Part shown: in pieces, positions 25,482 through 35,586 of the stretch | Position numbering within the stretch: position 1 is the stretch's first letter | How the letters are laid out: each line of letters starts with the position of its first letter | From: Artocarpus heterophyllus | Taxonomy: Eukaryota; Streptophyta; Magnoliopsida; Rosales; Moraceae | Direction: 5' to 3' | Length of the DNA stretch: 64,000 nucleotides | Assembly (NCBI GenBank): GCA_025403435.1 | Contig: CM046345.1 | Coordinates: 15,728,160-15,792,159 of the forward strand | The notes under the pieces: generated by a model | What the model was told of the DNA's origin: nothing | Seen by the model: only the letters and a program-made list of their open reading frames with translations | The model's database searches: none | Made by a program: the position numbers and the translations under genes

Positions 25482-26405
25482 ATGTCTAAAAACGCTTTAT
25501 CATCGATACTTGACAAAAACCAATTAACCAGAGAGAATTATAACGATTGGAAACGGAACCTGGACATCGTCCTATCCTTTGAGAAACTAAAATATGTACT
25601 GACAACCTCTTGCCCTCCCGAGCCTACGGGAGACTCAAGTAATGAGCAATTCCAAGCATACGATCGCTGGAAAGATGCTAATGATCAAGTCCGCTGCTAT
25701 GTTATGGCTAGCATGAACAACGTGCTGCAGGCTCAACATCAGGATTATGAGACTACGAAGCAGATCTTGGATAATCTTGAGGACATGTTTGGAGGCCAGG
25801 CCATAACAAAGCGGCAAGGGGTGCTTCGAAAACTCTTAAACTGTAGACAGAGACCGAGGACATCTGTAAAGGAGCACATGATGTTGGTCATGGGTTACCT
25901 CGCTGAGGCTTAAACCAATGGAGCCGACATCGATGCTGAAACTCAGATGACTATGGTCTTTGAGACTCTGTCTAAGGAATTTATTCCGTTTAGAGCTACT
26001 TTTAATTTAAGCAATAGACGGGATATGACCTTGACAGAACTGATGAAACAGTTACAGGAGTTTGAACTGCTGATCAGAGAGTCTCCTGTTGGTGGTGAGG
26101 CCAACGTGGTAGCTGCTTCTAGTTCTAATCCTAACTCTGGGAATGGAAAGAAGCAACGGGCCAAGAATTGGAAGTCTTTTATTCCTGCTGCAACCAAGAG
26201 CAAGAAGAAGAAGAAGATGAACCCAAAGAAGCTTAAGTGCTTCTTTTATGGTAAGGTCGGACATATAAAGAAGCATTGCAAGGACTTCCTTTCCAAGGGA
26301 GGTAGGTGTGATCTTCTATATTTAGAAACTTGTTTGGTTGAGGAATCCAGTGACATCTGGGTCATTGATTCCGGTGCAACTAATCATGTTTGTGTTTCTC
26401 TGTAG
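25482..26405 (+). pseudogene. Copia A gag and protease remnant
   Basis: ATG at 25482 opens MSKNALSSILDKNQL, a typical copia Gag start. The UBN2/retrotran_gag region follows (DNLEDMFGGQAITKRQGVL). A TAA near 25912 interrupts it. The frame resumes 25947-26405 with a zinc-knuckle-like CFFYGKVGHIKKHC, in which the second cysteine of the usual CX2CX4HX4C is replaced by tyrosine. The protease active site VIDSGATNHVC follows, then a TAG. Gag would form the particle and the protease would cut the polyprotein. This copy is broken. Confidence 0.9.
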
Positions 26406-29400
26406 GGATTCAAAGAAACGAGAAGTCTACTACGTGAAGACTTAACGCTTCGGATGGGCGATGGATCCTTGGTCTCAGCGGAAGCAGTAGGAGATGTCCA
26501 TCTTTACTTTGATAATTATAGGAATTTAATTTTGCGAGATTGTTTTTATGTTCCTAAATTTAAAAGGAATTTAATTTTTGTATCTTCTTTATTTAAAGAC
26601 TCATACGTGGTATCTTTTAATGAAAAAGTGGTGATTCGTAAAAACAAATCTTTTATCTGTTCTGGATGGATGTAAAATAATCTATATTTTATCAAACCTA
26701 AGATGGACTTATTGCTTAATGCTGAGATAAATGATAATAACTCAAAAAGACTTAAACTTCTCACTCTAATATGACTTATCTTTGGCATTTGCGCCTTGAC
26801 CATATTAACTTGAATAGGATTCAAAGGTTGGTAAGGGATGGACCTTTAAGTAACTTAAAGGTGGAATCTATACCTCAATGTGAATCTTGTTTAGAGGGTA
26901 AAATGACCAAAAGACCGTACGGGTCTAAAGGCAATAGGGCCGAAGGGGTTCTAGAACTTGTGCATAGTGATGTTTGTGAACCGATGAACATCCGGGCACG
27001 AGGAGGGTATGAGTATTTCGTCACTTTTATTGACGATCACTAAAGATATGGTTATGTGTACCTAATGCACCACAAAAGCGAAACTTATGATAAGTTCAGG
27101 GAGTTTCGGGCTGAAGTGGAAAAGCAATTGGGTAGACCCATAAAGGCACTTCGATCTGATCGAGGTGGGGAATACCTTTCTGATGAGTTCTTGGGACACT
27201 TGTTAGAGAATGGGATTTTATCCCATTTGACTGCGTCGGGCACTCCGCAGCAGAATGGCGTAGCGAAGAGAAGGAATAGGACTTTGTTGGACATGATTAG
27301 GTCCATGATGAGTTATTCATCATTGCCTTTATCCTTTTGGGGATATGCACTACAAACCGCATGTTATCTTTTGAACAATGTGCCTTCAAAATCGGTCCCT
27401 AAAACTCCTCACGAGTTGTGGACAAGACGAAAGACATCCTTAAACCATATTCGCATATGGGGATGTCCGGCTCATGTCCTGTTTAAGGATCCGAATAAGT
27501 TGGAAGCACGTTCAGAAGTTTGCGTGTTTGTAGGATATTCAAAAGGGACTAAAGGGGGTTATTTTTATAACCCAAAGGAAAATAAAGTCGTGGTTTCAAC
27601 TAATGCAACTTTCCTTGAGGAGAGTTATATGGACGACTTTAAACCTCGAAGCCAAGTGGTGCTTGAGGAGTTAAGGGGTGATCCGTTCACTCCGGAAGTT
27701 CCGAAAGAAACCATTCCGATCGGTGTAGAAAAACCAAACAAACCTGAACAACAACCTCAGGGGCTTCGGCATAGTGGGAGGATCGGGCGTCAACCTGAGA
27801 GGTATATGTTCAATGGGGAAGTCTTCTTGGCTGAACCGGATGAACATGACAGGGATACTTATACTTACGCAGAAGCTATGGAGGATGTTGATTCAAGACT
27901 CTGGACAGAGGCCATGAACATAGAGATGAAGTCTATAGAGACTAATCGGATCTGGGAGCTTGTGGATCTTCCCGAAGGGGTAAAACCCATAGGGTGTAAG
28001 TGGATCTACAAGAGGAAAAGAGGAGTGGATGGAAAGGTCGAAACCTTTAAGGCTAGACTGGTAGCTAAGGGTTATACGCAAAAAGAAGAAAAGATTATGA
28101 GGAAACCTTTTCGCCTGTAGCCATGCTTAAGTCCATCCGGATTCTCTTGTCCATAGCTGCCGCTCTCGACTACGAGATTTGACAGATGGATGTCAAGACA
28201 ACTTTTCTGAATGGCTATCTTGATGAGTCCATTTATATGGAACAGCCAGACAGGTTCAAGGTCGCGGGTCAAGAGGGTAAGGTTTGTAAGCTGCTAAAGT
28301 CTATTTATAGACTTAAGCTTCTCGTTCTTGGAACATAAGATTTGATCAAGTGATCAAGACTTATGGGTTCTCACAAAACGTGGATGAACCATGTGTTTAC
28401 AAACACATTAAGGATGGGAAGGTGGTTTTTCTACTGCTCTATGTAGATGACATTATGCTAATTGGCAATGACGTTGGGGCGTTGTCATTGGTCAAATTAT
28501 GGTTGACCAAGCAGTTTGACATGAAGGACTTAGGTGAGGCTAATTTTGTTCTCGGTATCCAGATCTTTCGGGATAGGAAGAACAAAATGATAGCTTTGTC
28601 TCAGGCCGGCTACATAGATAAAATTCTCATGAGGTTTGCAATGCAGGATTCCAAGAAAGGTGAGCAACCATCTAGGTCTGGAATTACTCTTTCTAAGAAA
28701 GACTCTCCAAAGTCTTATGAAGAAAGAGAATACATGAAGAAGGTGCCTTATGCTTCGGCAGTGGGTAGTCTCATGTATGCCATGCTTTGCACTCGACCGG
28801 ATATTATCTATGCGGTCGGGATTATAAGTCGATTTCAGGCGGATCCAGGACCGAACCATTGGGTTGCGGTAAAACATATTTTCAAGTACCTAAGAAGGAC
28901 TCGAGGGTATATGCTTGTGTATTCGGGTGAGGATTTAACTCCTCTAGGATACACTGATTCGGATTTTCAATCCTGTCTGGATTCTAGGAAATCAACTTCG
29001 GGGTTTGTGTTTACTCTGTGTGGTGGTGCCATCAGTTGGAGAAGTACGAATCAAGATTACACTTCGAATTCAACGATGGAGGCTGAGTATGTGGCGGCTA
29101 GTGATGCTTCGAAAGAAGCAGTGTGGCTCTGCAAGTTCCTTGGGGATCTTGAGGTAGTTCCTGGTATGGATAAAGCGGTATCACTGTACTGTGATAACAG
29201 TGCAGCGGTAGCTAATGCTAAGGACCAAGATTTCACAAGAAGAGTAAGCATATTGATCGAAAGTATCATGTGATAAAGGACTTCATTGAGGGCGGGCATG
29301 TCACGGTGTGCAAGATCGCGTCAGAGGACAATTTAGCTGATCCATTTACGAAGACACTTACTGGGAGAGTCTTCGAGAGGCATGTGGAAGCTATGGGGAT

Positions 29401-29427
29401 GCAAAATTTGCTGTATTTACTCACTTA
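26406..29427 (+). pseudogene. Copia A pol remnant: integrase, reverse transcriptase, RNase H
   Basis: Pre-integrase block HLRLDHINLNRIQRL with a CESCLEGK zinc site (about 26780-26900). Integrase core with [20 protein letters not shown] and [18 protein letters not shown] (26960-27440). RT begins [13 protein letters not shown] (about 27900), contains [10 protein letters not shown] and the catalytic LLYVDDIMLIGND (28428-28466), and ends in RNase H with GYTDSDFQSCLDSRKSTSG and STMEAEYVAASDA. Stops at 27041 and near 28180 and frameshifts near 28085, 28315 and 29222 inactivate it. The C-terminal tail after NAK is out of frame but still recognisable up to about 29427. Confidence 0.92.
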
Positions 29428-29442
29428 GCGCAAGTGGGAGAT
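29428..29442 (+). other. Polypurine tract of copia A
   Basis: GCGCAAGTGGGAGAT immediately before the 3' LTR; AGTGGGAGAT-type tracts at this position prime plus-strand synthesis in copia elements. Confidence 0.75.
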
Positions 29443-31475
29443 TGTTAGACATGTATGCCCTAAGGAGTAAAAATGTAATACGTTTTTGAAGACATTTTTA
29501 TCAATAAAGAATTTATTCATTTATATATACCAAATCTTGTCCTCTTTACGTTCATATTTGTTGAATGTATGATAAGCAAACAGTAGTCTAAGACTGTCAG
29601 TCTAAACCTTAAGAATTGGGCATATGATCGACTGATTATGCGGAAGACACGATTCTTAAGATGACGGTCTAAAACATATGATCCGCAATCAAGGGAATAA
29701 AGTTGGGCGCTTTATTCATGTAAAGATTGTTATGTTGTCTATATCCCTTTTGGGAGATGGTTTGTCTTGACCATCGGAGTTGGACTCCGTAAATAGAAAC
29801 ATTGGTACGTTGTCATAGGTGACGATGTGTTGGATCGGGACATAAAGTAAATTGATTTGGATTAATAATTCTGTCTTGGCAAATCGATTCACTTTAGACA
29901 GTCATTTGTATTGTATCTTAATCCTGAGATGAATAGTAGGCCCGTTATCTTTACTTGTGTCTTTTGATGTACCAAAGGGTGACACCCACATCTCAATAGT
30001 GGTATGCATACCGGTACGTTAGAGACATGACTCTTGATAGTGTAGACTTGTTATTCATAGATATGGAATCCATAGCTCCTCTTTAGGAGTAATGATATCC
30101 TCTTATATGCGTTGTCTTGTAATTGAAAAACTGGAGCACTCAACCATTTGGATACATAGGTGTAACCGAATGTTATACTATCTTTAGATGGTAAGTTTTC
30201 TAATGGTGAGACAATGGAACGTAAGATAAAAATAATCGAGAAGGTAAGACAGAACTTGTCCTTAAGCCGATTTTGGATGATCATATGGGGATGCGATACA
30301 CTATGATATGTCATGGAGACTTAGCTACATGAGCTTCGTAATTCTATAAAGTTTGAGAGTGCAGCTACAAGCTTTTAGTGGAGTAGCGTTGGAGTTGATA
30401 ATTGTGAAATGTATATCTGGGATATTGGGTTTCATAATTATCATGAGCTTGAACTTTATAGGTCCATTTTGCTCCCCTTTGCTAGCTCACAAAATCCTGT
30501 AATGACACAGCGTACTTTTCAAATAATTGATGACTTATATCGGATATATCAGATTGGTTTAAAATTTGTAAGAATCAAATAATTCATGTCTGTTTATCGG
30601 TTGAATTAATTTTGTAAGAAATTAGTTCAAGATAAACTTGTTGAATTATTGCGATCAAATAATTCTTGTCTGTTTATCAGTTGTTTTAATTTTGGACAAA
30701 TTAGAACAAGATAAACTTGTAGAATTATTGTAAATTGATTTATTTTCTTAGAGATTATCTTGATAAAGTTTGTTTTGATCAGATAACTTCTCTATTGGGT
30801 TATTTGAATCAAAACTGAGACTTTATCCTTTAGAATCTCAGGTGGAAAATAAAAGATTCACGGAGATTTTTTCTCAGGAGTTTGGCCTATCGAATGACGT
30901 GGTCGGCCTGCCGAACTGGCCTGTTCGGCCTGCCGATCAGAATGTTTGGCCTGCCGATCAGCGGGAGATAAGATTACGTGTTTTCACGCGGATCTTATCA
31001 GATATTGATCCAAACTTGATTCTGTTTTGAGTATTTGAGACCTAATCTGATATGGACTGACCTCAAGACTAATAGCTATAAAAAAGGAGTGAGTCTTATG
31101 ATTTACACAGATCAATTTGAGAGATTAAGAGTGATACTTTTCTAGTGAGCATCTGAAAACTCCCTGAGAGCTTTTGTTCACAAATCACGAGCATTAGCTT
31201 TGGGTTCTCTCTATTGGTTGGAAGGAGAGTCATCGGTGGAAGAGCTGTACGTGTGAGCCCACACTCACTCTGGTTGTGGAAAGAGAATAACAAAGAAGAC
31301 CAGTTGGTTGAGGCTCTTCTGGAACGTTACTTCTCTACACAGGTTGCGGAGGTTCTTCGGCACACTGAGGTTAGTAAGATCTGTGTAATTTATACATATA
31401 ACATGTCAAACTTGTGTTTTAAAAATTACTCTGATGAAAATTTTTAAAATTCCGCTGCGCACTTTATTTCCAACA
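29443..31475 (+). repeat. 3' LTR of copia A
   Basis: 2033 bp from TGTTAGACATG to ATTTCCAACA, followed by TGATG. Four motif copies start at 30882, 30903, 30925 and 30946 (spacings 21, 22, 21). Confidence 0.95.
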
Positions 31476-31933
31476 TGATGGTCGTGTTTGCCGGTTGCTT
31501 TCAACTCCGATGACAATGTCACTACAGTTTGCACTTTTGATTTGCTCCTTTTGTTGTCGGCATCGGATTCAAGTTTGCAAGAGATGATCTTATGGTCCAA
31601 CTCGCAATTTTCTACCGAGCACTTGCCATGAGAACGCACTCCCTTGTCAATGCATATGTCTTTAACAAAATTGTAATTGCTCGCTTGAAGGAAAACAACC
31701 AGCTCAGGTAATTCATAGTCCGTGGAGTCATCCTTTTTGGTGAAATGGTTCTTTGTTTCTCTACTTTCCTCTGAGCCATTAGTATCACAATCTCTACTCT
31801 TCAGATTAGAAACGGATAGACTTTCTAAACTGCTTTTATTGTGTGCCTTTTCTTCTTTCATGCCCTCATTTTTTTCAGTGAACTTGAAAGACTTGTAATC
31901 AGGAGTGTAGCTAATAGTTGGCTTGCTGCACAT
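31476..31933 (-). pseudogene. gar2-related-family gene, 5' coding exon (disrupted by copia A)
   Basis: The minus-strand frame from ATG at 31933 starts MCSKPTISYT and runs 152 codons plus 2 nt to the insertion. It includes VKDICIDKGV, a block I associate with the same gar2-related family. With one TSD copy removed, the frame continues across the element as GKHDHHENGSRQ. The joined exon is 570 nt (190 codons), and with the two downstream exons the ancestral CDS is 1059 nt, 352 aa. As it stands, translation would run into the LTR and stop after about 20 foreign residues, losing the conserved C-terminus. The true start could lie further upstream, because the frame stays open to about 31972. Confidence 0.65.
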
Positions 31934-31980
31934 GGATTGACAATCTATTGCATATACAAATTGTTGTCTCAATATTTAGC

Positions 31981-34900
31981 ATAGTGTAAGATGCTGGTAC
32001 TAGAATGACAAGGGTGTGATAAACCATTAATGTATATGGTTAAAAGATTTTCAGATCCTCATTGCATGTAGTTAACTTGCATATGGAATAGGGTGCGTCT
32101 AGAAACTCTGGTTCAAACCAAAAGGTCTTGGTTTGAACCAGTTTTACTATAGTATTTTCTCTCATAAAATTTAAATTATTACAGTGTTCTTAGTTTAAAC
32201 CTTTTTAGTTTGAACTATGTTTCCGAACACTCTCATTAGTTGACATTTTGAAAAACACGCAAAAACTTTCGTGAAAAGGTTTTGAGATTGACAACTATTT
32301 GAGAATGATAAAAGCTTATCCACAAGATTCTCTATCCCTAGAAAAAGGGATGATACAAAAAACTTCGATTGTGTTTCATAAATATGTTGCGTTTCCTCTT
32401 ATATTTTCAAGAATGTTACATCGGTCGTTTACATTTTACAGATCGTTTTAAACATGTCTCTCATACGAGGGAGGCTTTTAACACCATGTGTAAACTTAGG
32501 GGATAGATGCATCATTCCTAAATACACAGGGTGATACATCTTGATAAACGCAGGGGAATTCTTTGGACATAACCAAAAAGTGGGAATGAGTTCCACGCAA
32601 TGTGGTCCATGGCATATTTATAAGGCAATCAATTGAAAAAAATTGCATAAATTTCAGAACAGAAAGACTACCACAAATCAGCGAGTCATTTTCCTTTTGA
32701 TCAGACGAAATTTCTAGGTAGGAAAACAGATTGAATATACAAGCGACTTGTAAGAAGTGAGATTAATCAGATATTGATGGCACTTGTAAGAAACTGAAAA
32801 GAATTTGAAAATAGAAAATGAGAGAGACACAACAGAGAACAGATTGTAAGAGAAGCCTTGAAAGATAAAAAATAATCATGCAAGTTTTCAGCTATTAATT
32901 ACTAATAAATATTCTTTTGAAATAGAAAAAAGAATCACCTTTCTGTATCTTATAGTCATGCATATTAAACTAACTTTGACTAGGATGAATTAAGAATTCA
33001 CATCTTTTCAATATAATAGGAAAAAAAACCCATGATTCAAAAAGCTTCTAGAATGTTCTTCATTCATCTATTTTTCTCAAGAAACAACCAGAGGAAACCA
33101 GGACAGAAAGAAAGAAACAAACAGAAGTTTAGATCAAAACTCAGACCCCAATAACTTCTCCTAACAAAAAAAAAAAAAAAAAAAAAAAGTAGCACAGTAG
33201 AGGAAAAAAAAGGTGAAAAATTCTTTCATCAAAAACAAATACCTCTTAGCATCAAGCCCAGAAGAACCTCAAAGCTTTAAAGTTGTTGAGCATGGCTTAT
33301 TATTTTGTTGCATGGATATATATATATATATATGTATGTATTGAAGTAGTAGATGGAGAATGATAAAGAAATTTAGAGGAACAACAGCCAAGAAAAAAAA
33401 ATGAATTTTGTTGTACAAGTTCAAAGTGATAAAGGAGGAAGAATTCAGGAGCCTAAAAAGAGTGGCCTCATTATACATAGCCCAGCATTTGGAATAATAA
33501 CAAGCAACTGTTCCAAAAAAGTGTGCAATAAAAGGACAGGTCAAAGAAATAAATATCCATAAAAAAACAGATACTTATGCTTTTAGCAACTGAATTGTCA
33601 CTCTCTTACTTTGCCCAAAACATGAAAAATCCCTTCATTGTTTTCTGCCTTTTCACATCTTCTTCTTCTTTATTTATTTATTTTTGAAGTGAACAAACAA
33701 CTTCACATGTGCCTGCTCTTTACTTTTTGATGATTTTTCACTGTTATTTGGGTTGGGGGGTCATAATCCAGAATGGAATGAGCCTTGGGACGCCATAGAT
33801 TTTTTTTTAATTCCTCCATTTTTTTCCTTTTCTCTTGGACACCCAAGTGATGGTTGGGAATTACCAAGAATGACCAAAACAAATGAGGCAAATACAAAAT
33901 TGTACCAAATTACTTCTTGTTGCTTTTGAGTTATATATATATATACATAACACAGAAGAAAAACCCACAAAATCTGTGGATAGGACAATTATAAAGGCAC
34001 TCAAAATGAGGTAACAACATGGTTCATAGGTGGATCAAATTTCTTGTCGGGTTATGTTATGTGTTAGCTTCTAAAGGAGATATTGTCAGGCAAATTGATG
34101 GGCAAAAAGCTTTGTATTGAAGTATCATAGAAGTTTAATTCAAGTGTGCGTACAATTTTGTTTTTGCATCTGTCAATTTGTGTCGTTGTGGAACTAAAAA
34201 TTGTCATGAAAATTAATGACATAACAATTATCAAGCAGAAAATGCTGTGAATATGGATGAATGAGTATACTTTTAAGCATAATACTTGACAATTCTATTC
34301 CATGAACCACTTTTTTTTCTTTTTAGGCCTTTTTAATTTAGGTGCTTGTTCTTTAATTCTTTGGCTGGAAAAAAGTTAAAAAAAATTTTCAGGGTTCTTG
34401 CATGACATATATCAGTATTCAATATGAATGATTTAATTCTCTTTTTTATTTTTATTTTTTCTTTAACATAAAATAATGTAATAATTTTGTTGTTAGAATG
34501 GGGTCATTTTTTTTTTTTTTCAACTCTCTATACTTCATTGTGGTACATATGATATGCTCCATCTTAGTGTAATAGTAGCTGTGTGATTTAAAACGAACGA
34601 CACATATGATATAGAATTTAACACATTGATAGCATGCTTGGCAGAAAGTAGTTTGGACCACTTTTTCAATTATAAATCGTATAAAACTCTAACATGTTAT
34701 AGTAATAGTAAAAAATATCACTATAATATAAAGCTCTCACATGTTATAATAAAAACACTTCTAATGGTTTTAACCACCCTACTAAACACCCTATTAATAA
34801 ACCAGATCATAAAAGGTAATAGGAGGTAATCGAATGAAATTACTTTTAGCCTAGATCATATGCACCTCACTCTGCCAGTTTTTAATATTTGCGTGTCAAA

Positions 34901-35586
34901 GGTACCATCAACATAACATTTGTAAAGCTTGAAATTATTAATGTATCAACTAAAAATTTAAAAGTTAAAATTAGATAACTGGTATTCTTTAAGGTTTAAA
35001 AATAAAAATAACCCAAACTAAAAACATAAGAAAAAGTAAACAATATTATTAATAGGGTATTTAAAAGAGTGACGGAACCGTTGATTAAAATTATTTTATC
35101 AACTATTTTATTATAACATATGAAAATTTTACACTGTAGTAATTTTTTTTATTGTTATTATAATATGTAAAAAATTTATATATTTATAATTAAGTTTATA
35201 GTAAAAACTTATACGGTGTAACTGTTGTGAAACAGCCAGTAAAAGCCATAAACAGGTATGAATTTATGGCTGAACTGAACATACAAGGTATTAATTTATG
35301 GCTGAACTGAACATACAATCCAGTCCTTGACCCAATATGTGGATTTGCCCAGCAGGCTCCTTCTTAATCAAGCGAGGGCTTTTTCGTAATCTTACATTGG
35401 TTTCAAAAGACGTTCAAAACTCAAAACTAATGTCCCGAGAAAAACAAAAAAATTCAAACGCAGAGATTACTCTTTTCTTTCTTCCACTCTCCAACGCTTT
35501 TCTCTTCTTCTTCTTCTTCAAAATCGGGTGATTTTTCTCTTTTTGTTCTGAACGAAAATCGACTCAGAAATCTGAAGAAGAAGAAG
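31981..35586. other. Intergenic region between the gar2-related gene and MPB2C
   Basis: Likely holds two divergent promoters; no convincing coding exon. It contains an A23 run (33166-33188), a TA microsatellite near 33318, small MITE-like pieces near 32100-32240, 34660-34810 and 35047-35220, and a 32-bp tandem duplication at 35255-35318. The CT/TTC-rich tract at about 35460-35525 just before the MPB2C ATG looks like a plant 5' leader. Confidence 0.5.
35255..35318. repeat. 32-bp tandem duplication upstream of MPB2C
   Basis: GGTATGAATTTATGGCTGAA... at 35255-35286 and GGTATTAATTTATGGCTGAA... at 35287-35318 differ at one base. Confidence 0.95.

Larger units (their letters stand above)
21854..31475 (+). 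mobile_element. Ty1/copia LTR retrotransposon A, full length but defective
   Basis: About 9.6 kb. It has two ~2.0-kb LTRs with TG...CA ends, a 5-bp TSD (TGATG), a PBS, a long leader, gag, protease, integrase, RT and RNase H in copia order, and a polypurine tract. Integrase before RT defines Ty1/copia. Pol motifs are strong but several stops and frameshifts occur (TAA in gag near 25912, TAG near 26403, TAA at 27041, a frameshift near 28085, TGA near 28180, frameshifts near 28315 and 29222). It therefore cannot mobilise itself. It lies inside a coding exon of the minus-strand gar2-related gene, in antisense to it. Confidence 0.95.
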
